Shown here: positions 22,616-28,440 of the stretch, piece by piece
How the letters are laid out: the number at the start of each line of letters is the position of its first letter
How positions within the stretch are numbered: position 1 is the stretch's first letter
Assembly (NCBI GenBank): GCA_030019485.1
Contig: JASEEW010000003.1
Coordinates: forward strand, 1 to 28,440
Source: Thermoplasmatales archaeon
GTDB taxonomy: Archaea > Thermoplasmatota > JASEFT01 > JAUWIS01
Direction: 5' to 3'
DNA: 28,440 nt
Notes under the pieces: generated by a model
What the model was told of the DNA's origin: nothing
Databases searched by the model: none
Seen by the model: only the letters and a program-made list of their open reading frames with translations
Made by a program: the position numbers and the translations under genes

Positions 22616-24550
22616 ATGAAAAAGTGGTTAGTAGTTCTATTATTATTTGTTTTTATCATCCCAACATTTATGCAACCAGTAAAGGGAGATGGCATACCGA
22701 TAACAAAACATGATGTTTATTCTACACTTAGGGAAAATAGACAACTCGCATACATTACGGTTTTGGAAAATTCTGAGATTATTGATTTATTTCTAAATGT
22801 TGCATCATTAGAGCCTGATGAAAATATCACAATAGTAGTTCCTCTCCAAACACAGCCTTCAGAGGTAGCAGCAGAGAAAATGACTGATGAAGAGTTTATG
22901 AGCAATCATAATTTTGATAAAATTGATGAAATATATAGAAAGCAAACAGAAGGTTTAGGTAAGTTAGGTGAGGAAATAGGTTACAATATGAGATGGCTGG
23001 GCGCTGGAGAGGTAGGAGGTCCTGCTGGATTTCTTTTATATTATTTTTGGACTATGCCATTTGGTTCTGTGGGTGGCGCTGGCGGAATAACCCATTATGA
23101 GTTTGAAGGCGTAAGTGTGGATATTCACTCATTTAATTCATCAGGATCTTTGAAGGAATTTTATGAGTCATTGAATCTTACTGTGCCAGATAATGTTGAT
23201 GATGTAATCTCAAAATATCAGGATTACTCTATTGCACTGATTAATACAACAACAAAATCACCAATCCCGGAAGACGAGTTTAATGCTTTACAAACTCAGG
23301 TACCAGAAGCAATAGATGGGTTTAAGAATTATGTACAAAATCATTCTGAAACAGTGTTTTATACCTATGGTAGCAAGGGATATGGGATGTTCTATGGTGG
23401 CATTACAGATTTCGGCGATCCTGAACTCAACTCAATCTATAAAGCCATATCTAATTATACTCTAAGAGGATATTTTTATAAATTGGTACTTGCAACCTAT
23501 GGGTTAGTAGAGGTAGAAGGTTTTCAACTATCGATGAGTCTGCCATTATCCAATAAGCAGGCATATTTTCCATTGGGAACAAGCCCTTCTTGGGGTTCTG
23601 TTTCCAAAATTAAGATTATTTTTGAATGCCCAGATGATAAGGAGATAGCATTTAGTAAGGATTGTAAAGATGTGTTTTACAACAGTAAACATTATTATAT
23701 CTGGGAATTTAACGATGCCGCACCAGATTATGATTTGGAAGGAAAGGTTCAGGATAAAGGTCTTGAAACAAGTTGGGATGAATGCATGCATAAGTCAAGC
23801 CAATGGACATATGATAACTCTGGATCTTTATCAATACTATGTATTCTGCTTATGTTTATCTTTTGGTGGTTTGTAGCACTTCTAGTTATTACAAAATTTT
23901 TAGGCTGGGAAATGTCTAAGTCAAATGTTTTAAAGTTGATGTGTATAAGTGGAGGTGCGACATTTTTATGTATGTTTCTCTCCTTATTCTTTGCTATACC
24001 GGTCATAGCATACATTGTGAAGCGTGGACCGGACTATAGGATAACTAAAAGCATTATTTTTTCAAAAGAAAGAAGAAAAACATTTCTGCCTTTAAAAACA
24101 AGGATTGGGGCAATTTTTATTATTGCTGCTTTAATAATACTTTTGCTTGGAATACTGTTCATCCCATTGTTTCCAAAAATAGCATATGTCAGGAGTTACT
24201 CGGAAGATGGAGTAACACAAGTATCTACAATACCTTTAGGCATGTTTATGGTGTTTGCATCACCATACCTACTTTTAATTGGATACTGTTTGATATGGAA
24301 GGCTTTCCACAAATTAAGTAAATCTTATAGGTCACAGGTTTCCATAGGACTCATACTCAGCATCACAAGTGCGGTTCTTATCACCCCAATAATAATAGAT
24401 GTATTCATTCCATATCATATGCTCACGGACTTGATTTGCCTTTACAGCATTATTCTTTTTATTTCAACACTTATTAGTCTGATTATCGGCTTATGTCTTG
24501 TTCTATATTTATGTTCGCCAAAAAAGGATGATGTTAAAAAGTCTCTCTAA
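22616..24550 (+). CDS. Secreted-domain plus multi-TM membrane protein, unknown function
   Basis: The protein is 644 aa. A signal peptide (MKKWLVVLLLFVFIIPTFM) precedes an extracellular region of about 380 residues with several N-x-S/T sites and a Gly-rich patch (GAGEVGGPAGF, GSVGGAGG). At least six or seven membrane helices follow from about residue 403 to the end (SLSILCILLMFIFWWFVALLVI, ..., LISLIIGLCLVLYLC), with a basic loop RRKTFLPLKTR between helices. I recognise no family. The start is ATG 22616 rather than the TTG one codon before it, because of the TATA-like box 27 nt upstream. The gene is divergent from mre11 and its last 17 nt overlap convergent trmY. It could be a transporter or receptor with a large ectodomain. 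Confidence 0.7.
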   Translation: MKKWLVVLLLFVFIIPTFMQPVKGDGIPITKHDVYSTLRENRQLAYITVLENSEIIDLFLNVASLEPDENITIVVPLQTQPSEVAAEKMTDEEFMSNHNFDKIDEIYRKQTEGLGKLGEEIGYNMRWLGAGEVGGPAGFLLYYFWTMPFGSVGGAGGITHYEFEGVSVDIHSFNSSGSLKEFYESLNLTVPDNVDDVISKYQDYSIALINTTTKSPIPEDEFNALQTQVPEAIDGFKNYVQNHSETVFYTYGSKGYGMFYGGITDFGDPELNSIYKAISNYTLRGYFYKLVLATYGLVEVEGFQLSMSLPLSNKQAYFPLGTSPSWGSVSKIKIIFECPDDKEIAFSKDCKDVFYNSKHYYIWEFNDAAPDYDLEGKVQDKGLETSWDECMHKSSQWTYDNSGSLSILCILLMFIFWWFVALLVITKFLGWEMSKSNVLKLMCISGGATFLCMFLSLFFAIPVIAYIVKRGPDYRITKSIIFSKERRKTFLPLKTRIGAIFIIAALIILLLGILFIPLFPKIAYVRSYSEDGVTQVSTIPLGMFMVFASPYLLLIGYCLIWKAFHKLSKSYRSQVSIGLILSITSAVLITPIIIDVFIPYHMLTDLICLYSIILFISTLISLIIGLCLVLYLCSPKKDDVKKSL

Positions 24551-25130
24551 ATTTTCGCCTGTCCATCTCATTATTCACAATTGTTATGCAATGGCTCGCA
24601 TGCAGTTTCACAGGCCCAAGGCTAACTGTTTTTGCATTGTGTTTTTCCAGTGTTTTTTCCTCATCCTCTGTTAAATCCTTTTCATCACCAAGAACAAACA
24701 CGGCATTATCAGGTAAGTCAGCATTCCTGATGTCCTCACCATCCTCCTTCAAATATATTATCTGTGCTTTCAAATCCTTTAAGATGCCCTCAAAATTTTT
24801 TTTTGAAACATAAATACCAGGTGTTGATTTAATTTCCTCATTTCCTATGTTTTTCATCAAAGCATTCCTGGTAAGCGCGCCTGTGCTTCTTTCATCAGGA
24901 TTCAAATACTTTAGTTCAGAGCCAATTAAATGTATTGTTTTCGGTGGCTCAGGCTCACCAAGAAGAACAAGATAAACCTCAACATCCCTTCTGATGTTGT
25001 TTGAAACGAAAAATGCGGCATTTATGCATCTTAGCAGAACATCAAGCCTTCCTGTTGAGCCGCATAAATCATTCAGGTTAAAATCACCTGATGTTTTAAC
25101 CCTGTGACCAATTATGATGAAAGAGCGCAT
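24534..25130 (-). CDS. trmY: TrmY, tRNA pseudouridine(54) N1-methyltransferase
   Basis: The protein is 198 aa, the typical length. The start MRSFIIIGHRVKTSGDFNLNDL and the following GSTGRLDVLLRCINAAFF are characteristic of the DUF358/TrmY family. The SPOUT trefoil knot that binds S-adenosylmethionine is seen in NAVFVLGDEKDLTEDEE and VSLGPVKLHASHCITIVNNEMDRR. The enzyme methylates N1 of pseudouridine 54 in the T-loop of archaeal tRNAs, in the cytoplasm. A TATA-like box lies 25-26 nt before the ATG at 25130, giving a leaderless message. The 3' end overlaps the convergent membrane-protein gene by 17 nt. Confidence 0.95.
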   Translation of the reverse strand: MRSFIIIGHRVKTSGDFNLNDLCGSTGRLDVLLRCINAAFFVSNNIRRDVEVYLVLLGEPEPPKTIHLIGSELKYLNPDERSTGALTRNALMKNIGNEEIKSTPGIYVSKKNFEGILKDLKAQIIYLKEDGEDIRNADLPDNAVFVLGDEKDLTEDEEKTLEKHNAKTVSLGPVKLHASHCITIVNNEMDRRKFRETF

Positions 25131-25151
25131 ACTGAGGTATATGTGTTTGAA

Positions 25152-25159
25152 TAATTAAA
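25152..25159 (-). promoter_or_regulatory. TATA-like box for trmY
   Basis: TTTAATTA on the minus strand is centred 25-26 nt upstream of the ATG at 25130. Confidence 0.45.
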
Positions 25160-25202
25160 CAGTTTTTCTTTTCGGAAATTAAATTAAAAAAAGAAAAAAG
25201 GT

Positions 25203-25259
25203 TTACCTCAGTTTTTTTGATATTAAAACTGCGGATATACCAATTGCACCAATCAGGAC
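25203..25259 (-). pseudogene. C-terminal membrane-anchor remnant
   Basis: An 18-codon stop-to-stop frame reads VLIGAIGISAVLISKKLR then TAA. A short Gly/Ala/Ile helix followed by KKLR is the usual end of archaeal secreted or S-layer-type proteins with a C-terminal anchor. There is a stop directly upstream and no start codon, so it looks like the tail of a deleted surface-protein gene between trmY and the RDD gene. It is too short to identify the parent. Confidence 0.35.
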
Positions 25260-25290
25260 TTATTATTTAATTTTCTATAATTTTTTGTTT

Positions 25291-25830
25291 TTAAGGCTGT
25301 GGTGGATACTGTGATGGTTGCTGATACGGTGGAGCTGGCTGCTGATAAGGCTGGTATGCCTGCGGTGGAGGTGATGGAGGCATGTATTGAGGAGTTTCGC
25401 CTTCCCTTAAAACAACGGTGTTTGCGTATCTGTCAAGAAATCTCTGGCGCGGGTCCCCCTCTGTTGCAAGACCAACAATAATGTCTATTAATAATAAAAT
25501 CCCGAAGATTTTTGAAATATTCCTTATAAAACCCTTTGAAATATCCATGCTACCTGATGTGGCAACTACACTAAGGTGGAGTAATTGTTTCCCGATTGTT
25601 GCGCCCCTTGTTCCTTCCATGAAAGCAAAATAAAGCAACCATAGCACACCAAAGATTAGGCTTCCACCCCAGAATCCCCATCCGTAAAAGAACATACTGA
25701 ATGCAAGTGCAAAAAGTATTATCCAAGCTATTATGCCAATAATAACTCCGTCAATTATTGCTGCTATAATTCTTTTTACCCAGTTGTCCTGAAGATTTTT
25801 ATCATGGGTTATTAAATCAAATCCTGACAT
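25291..25830 (-). CDS. RDD-family membrane protein with Pro/Gln/Tyr-rich tail
   Basis: The protein is 179 aa. The N-terminus (FDLITHDKNLQDNWVKRIIAAIIDGVII) closely matches that of the RDD-HhH protein at 1733, with the RDD Arg20 and Asp27. Next come FMEGTRGATIGKQLLHLSVV and the signature GDPRQRFLDRYANTVVLR. Three or four membrane segments lie between about 20 and 135. The last 35 residues are low-complexity (PPSPPPQAYQPYQQ...), likely a disordered cytosolic tail. I chose the ATG at 25830 because GGAGG lies 8 nt upstream; a longer start at 25851 would include that site. The function of RDD proteins is not settled, and transport of small ions or solutes has been proposed for some. Confidence 0.8.
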   Translation of the reverse strand: MSGFDLITHDKNLQDNWVKRIIAAIIDGVIIGIIAWIILFALAFSMFFYGWGFWGGSLIFGVLWLLYFAFMEGTRGATIGKQLLHLSVVATSGSMDISKGFIRNISKIFGILLLIDIIVGLATEGDPRQRFLDRYANTVVLREGETPQYMPPSPPPQAYQPYQQPAPPYQQPSQYPPQP

Positions 25831-25866
25831 CTCTTTTTCCTCCAAAAACAATATAGCGGTGGTAGT

Positions 25867-25874
25867 ATTTAAAT
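25867..25874 (-). promoter_or_regulatory. TATA-like box for the second RDD gene (leadered)
   Basis: The AATTTAAATA region on the minus strand lies about 40 nt before the ATG at 25830, which leaves a leader of about 14 nt containing GGAGG. In contrast to most promoters in this window, this gene appears to be leadered. Confidence 0.4.
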
Positions 25875-25904
25875 TCTGTGTTACATCCCAGCATCAGCAA
25901 ACTA

Positions 25905-26063
25905 CACGGAACTAAATTTCCGTGCGTTTACAAATTGAATTACTACAATTTTCCATTATAGAACTACATCTTGAATATGTTGGAAACAAAGTTTCCAACT
26001 ATTCGCAAGTGGAAGCGAAGCTTCCACTGTGTGAAAGATGTAGCGTTCATTCAATTTGTAAAC
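25905..26063. repeat. Branched foldback structure at the srp54 3' end
   Basis: A closing stem of 15 perfect bp (GTTTACAAATTGAAT at 25926-25940, ATTCAATTTGTAAAC at 26049-26063) encloses a second stem of 12 bp with a 2-nt bulge (GAACTACATCTT at 25961-25972, AAGATGTAG-cg-TTC at 26035-26048). Inside are two perfect 9-bp hairpins with 3-nt loops (25979-25999, loop AAA; 26008-26028, loop GAA). A further 7-bp hairpin (CACGGAA and TTCCGTG, 25905-25924) precedes them. The three small hairpins share a GGAA/TTCC core. The right arm includes the last codons and the stop of srp54. It could be an RNA, a terminator-like structure or a small palindromic mobile element; no long ORF explains it. Confidence 0.7.
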
Positions 26064-27379
26064 TTCAAGGACTTCATCAAACTCTTTTTCATTCTTCTGT
26101 TCCCAGCAAAACCCTTCACCGCCCTTCTTGACATGTTGTAATATTTCAGCAGGGCTTTCACATCCTTTGGCTCGCATCCTGAGCCGAGCGCGATTCTTTT
26201 CACCCTTGAGGTTTTCACCATGCTTGGGTTTTCCATCTCCTCATCAGTCATACTATCCATGATGATTTTGAATTTTTTTAGTTTTTCCTGTGTTTCCTTC
26301 ATCTGGTCATCTGACAGCTTGCTGCTCATTCCAAAAGGCAGCATGTCAACAATTTTTTTCAGGGGGCCCATGCCAGTAAGCATGTCCATCTGCTCATACA
26401 TGTCCTTCAACGTGAATTTTCCCGACATAATTTTTCTCGCAGTTTTTTCTGCTTTTTCCTTGTCAGCAACTTCCTCTGCTTTTTCAAGCAACGCCTGCAA
26501 ATCACCCATTCCAAGCATTCTTGAAATAAACCTTGAAGGATCAAATTTTTCAATATCCTCAGTTTTTTCACCCGTACCAATAAACAGCACAGGCGCCCCT
26601 ATGCTGGAAACAGCGGAGAGCGCACCCCCACCTTTTGCTGAGCCGTCAAGTTTTGAGATTACAACACCGGTGATATTTATGGCATCATGAAAAGCTTTTG
26701 CCTGAGCGCCTGCCTGCTGACCAATGGTTGCGTCAACTATCATCAGCTTCTCATCAGGCACAGCAGCCTTTGAGATTTTTTTCATTTCATCAATAAGTTC
26801 AGGTTCAAGCGCATGCCTGCCTGAGGTGTCAATAATAATCACATCATTATCCTTTAATTCCTTTAAACCGTTTTTTACCACCTTAACAGCATTTTTCTCC
26901 TTGGGTTCACCATATACTGGTACGTTAATCATTTTCCCAAGCTGTGATAACTGATTGTATGCTGCAGGTCTGTGAACATCGGATGCTATAAGCCCTGGTT
27001 TAAGACCTTTTTTCTGGAAATATCTTGCTATTTTTGCGCAGGTTGTTGTTTTTCCCTGACCGTACAGTCCTATCATCATTATAACCTGCTTCTTCAACTG
27101 CACCTCCTTTGATGCACCGATGATTTTCACGAGCTCATCATAAACAATTCTGATAACATGCTCCCTTGAGGTCATTCCAGCAGGAGGCTTTTCTGTAAGG
27201 CTTCTTCTCTCAATTTCCTTTGTGAGGTTCAGAACAAGTTTCACATTCACATCAGCCAGGAGCATGGCCCTCTGGACATCCTTCACGACCTCCCTGATGA
27301 GTTTTTTATCCACATAGGGTGCATTTGCAATTCTTTTGATTGTATTCCTAAGCGACTGACTCAGACTTTCCAGAACCAT
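26051..27379 (-). CDS. srp54: SRP54 signal recognition particle GTPase
   Basis: The protein is 442 aa, normal for archaeal SRP54. The N-domain helices (1-90) precede the G domain, with P-loop GLYGQGKTTT (104-113), ASDVHRPAAYNQL, DTSGRHALEPEL (184-195; usually DTAGR) and ISKLDGSAKGGGALS. The Met-rich M domain (about 295-435) has GMGPLKKIVDMLPFGMSSKL and SRVKRIALGSG, which bind 7S RNA and signal peptides. It directs nascent membrane and secreted proteins to the translocon. AGGAGGGTAGG lies upstream of the start codon, 27 nt after pdaD, so the two are probably co-transcribed. The stop codon lies within the right arm of the 15-bp inverted repeat described at 25905. Confidence 0.95.
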   Translation of the reverse strand: MVLESLSQSLRNTIKRIANAPYVDKKLIREVVKDVQRAMLLADVNVKLVLNLTKEIERRSLTEKPPAGMTSREHVIRIVYDELVKIIGASKEVQLKKQVIMMIGLYGQGKTTTCAKIARYFQKKGLKPGLIASDVHRPAAYNQLSQLGKMINVPVYGEPKEKNAVKVVKNGLKELKDNDVIIIDTSGRHALEPELIDEMKKISKAAVPDEKLMIVDATIGQQAGAQAKAFHDAINITGVVISKLDGSAKGGGALSAVSSIGAPVLFIGTGEKTEDIEKFDPSRFISRMLGMGDLQALLEKAEEVADKEKAEKTARKIMSGKFTLKDMYEQMDMLTGMGPLKKIVDMLPFGMSSKLSDDQMKETQEKLKKFKIIMDSMTDEEMENPSMVKTSRVKRIALGSGCEPKDVKALLKYYNMSRRAVKGFAGNRRMKKSLMKSLKFTN

Positions 27380-27406
27380 AATATTACCTACCCTCCTAAC
27401 TGCTGA

Positions 27407-27871
27407 TTACAGATACACTACTGCTGCAAGGCACACACCATAATGGTCCATTGGAATGGATAATTCCTCAATCTTGTATTTGATGGGGGCAATTTCAACA
27501 TTTCTTAGTTTTGCCATCTCATCCATTTTCCATTCCAGTATTTCCTTCATCGCCCTCCTGTTCATGTGACCATGCCCCTCAGCAACATAACCTCCTTCGC
27601 CGTCCTCTCTAAAACCACAGGCTATGCCTGCTGAGATTGTTTCACCTTCGCCCCCCCTCATCTGCGCCAGGACACAATGCACGATTGCACCCCTCGGCAG
27701 TTTCTTCTTTTGTACCTGCTTTATTTTTGGTGGGAGTATTGAGGAAACAGAAACAAGGTTTTGCTCACCAATACCTGCTTTCAGCAGCGCCTTATCGAAT
27801 GCATTAAGGTCAGTTACCCTGCTCACAGCTTTACCTGATGTCACAAAAAACTTTGTCGGAATTGTTAACAT
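27407..27871 (-). CDS. pdaD: Pyruvoyl-dependent arginine decarboxylase (PdaD)
   Basis: The protein is 154 aa. The self-cleavage site that yields the pyruvoyl group is seen in LVSVSSILPP, with cleavage expected between Ser43 and Ser44. The core (GAIVHCVLAQMRGGEGETISAGIACG, then GGYVAEGHGHMNRRA) matches the archaeal PdaD family. The enzyme converts arginine to agmatine, the first step toward polyamines and the agmatine needed for the agmatidine-modified tRNA-Ile of archaea. A TATA-like ATTAAAT lies 28 nt before the ATG at 27871, so the message is probably leaderless and the promoter may also drive srp54 downstream. Confidence 0.93.
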   Translation of the reverse strand: MLTIPTKFFVTSGKAVSRVTDLNAFDKALLKAGIGEQNLVSVSSILPPKIKQVQKKKLPRGAIVHCVLAQMRGGEGETISAGIACGFREDGEGGYVAEGHGHMNRRAMKEILEWKMDEMAKLRNVEIAPIKYKIEELSIPMDHYGVCLAAVVYL

Positions 27872-27895
27872 CAGTATGGTGAAATATTTTTGAGG

Positions 27896-27902
27896 ATTTA
27901 AT
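27896..27902 (-). promoter_or_regulatory. TATA-like box for pdaD
   Basis: ATTAAAT on the minus strand is centred 28 nt upstream of the ATG at 27871. Confidence 0.45.
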
Positions 27903-27985
27903 GGTTTCGTTTAAAAAAGTCTAAAATTTTCTTAAAACCTTTTTCCTCAACACCAACCATGTCAAACACAACCATCCGAACATTT

Positions 27986-28440
27986 TTATCCACCCCCTGG
28001 CTCAACATGGGCATGGACCTTGAATCTGGGATACATTTTCTGAATCTGATAAATTATTTCATGTGTTATGTCGTGTGACTGCTCCACACTCATATATCTA
28101 TCCACCACAACATGCAACTCTATAATGCCTGAGCAGCCATTAAACGATATATTTACATCATGACAGGAAACGACATTTTCACATTTCATAACAATATTTG
28201 TTATATTCTTCTTCATCTCCACCCTGTTTATAGTTTCTTTCCCATGAGGCTCAACATGGACAGTGACTTCGGCATTTATGTTTTTCTTCATACTGTCCTC
28301 CACCCTTGTTGCTATGCTGTGCGCATCCTCCATGCTTATGCCTTTTTCAACCTCTACATGCAGGGATATAACTTTGGACACACCGTAATCGTGAACAACA
28401 ACGTTATGCACATCCTTGACACCGGCCACAGATTTTGCAG
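27986..28440 (-). CDS. Cation diffusion facilitator-like protein, C-terminal part (cut by window edge)
   Basis: The visible part is about 151 aa and the frame continues past the right edge (AKSVAGVKDVHNV...), so the start is not in the window; a GTG at 28429 is unlikely to be the true start. Two copies of the cytosolic zinc-transporter dimerisation fold are seen. The first is VKDVHNVVVHDYGVSKVISLHV...VHVEP, and the second is VSCHDVNISFNGCSGIIELHV...AHVEP. This fold follows the six-helix membrane domain of CDF metal/H+ antiporters, with His and Glu residues able to bind Zn, Cd or Fe. A tandem pair is less common than a single copy. The protein probably exports divalent metal ions, provided that a membrane domain is present upstream. 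Confidence 0.75.
   Translation of the reverse strand, partial: AKSVAGVKDVHNVVVHDYGVSKVISLHVEVEKGISMEDAHSIATRVEDSMKKNINAEVTVHVEPHGKETINRVEMKKNITNIVMKCENVVSCHDVNISFNGCSGIIELHVVVDRYMSVEQSHDITHEIIYQIQKMYPRFKVHAHVEPGGG

Noticed and set aside
25131..25212. A 9-bp inverted repeat (ACTGAGGTA / TACCTCAGT) with a 64-nt loop upstream of trmY
   Set aside because: The loop is long and one arm is the coding end of the anchor remnant, so it is probably chance. There is no terminator-like T tract in the right place.
25956..26177. Short frames on both strands across the foldback region at the srp54 3' end
   Set aside because: They run through perfect inverted repeats and into srp54, and their codons follow the palindromes rather than any protein pattern.
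27898..27975. A 25-codon frame on the minus strand (MVVFDMVGVEEKGFKKILDFF...) between the CDF-like gene and pdaD
   Set aside because: It is short, has competing overlapping starts, and covers the pdaD promoter. I see no conserved motif.

Overview
The window looks archaeal. The evidence is a mre11-rad50-nurA-herA operon, TrmY, archaeal-type SRP54, pyruvoyl-dependent arginine decarboxylase, paired geranylgeranyl reductases and UbiA prenyltransferases, and TATA-like boxes about 26-28 nt upstream of many start codons (leaderless expression). The DNA is AT-rich. Membrane proteins with a thrombospondin-3 stalk or with RDD domains, and a gingipain-like surface protein, would fit Thermoplasmatota (for example a sediment lineage), but that placement is inference and needs a marker-gene tree.

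Layout. 79-4529: surface and membrane proteins (calcium-binding stalk protein, RDD-HhH protein, caspase-fold C25-like protein). 4587-5078: ribbon-helix-helix antitoxin and what looks like a decayed partner. 5135-11928: an isoprenoid/membrane-lipid neighbourhood with three UbiA prenyltransferases, two geranylgeranyl-reductase paralogs and a B12-binding radical SAM enzyme, arranged as divergent pairs that share one TATA box. 11968-22524: a long minus-strand run, in transcription order mre11, rad50, tiny ORF, nurA, DUF1697-like, herA, tldD, tldE and a secreted zinc-ribbon protein. 22616-25830: a multi-TM surface protein, trmY and a second RDD protein. 26051-28440: srp54, pdaD and the C-terminal end of a cation-diffusion-facilitator-like protein cut by the window edge.

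The most unusual content is small palindromic DNA that the genes do not explain. (1) A 65-nt element with 13-bp perfect inverted ends sits in frame inside the first geranylgeranyl reductase and adds about 22 residues that the neighbouring paralog lacks. (2) Two heptamer-repeat hairpin elements (consensus roughly AGTTAGG) occupy the herA-tldD and tldD-tldE junctions. Each is flanked by a direct repeat that regenerates the stop codon of one gene and the ribosome binding site or start of the next. (3) A branched foldback structure of about 140 nt at the 3' end of srp54 has a 15-bp closing stem that includes the srp54 stop codon. In addition, Rad50 has lost both zinc-hook cysteines, and two divergent gene pairs appear to share a single TATA box for leaderless transcripts on both sides.

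All calls come from reading the sequence alone. Family names rest on recognised motifs, not on database searches.
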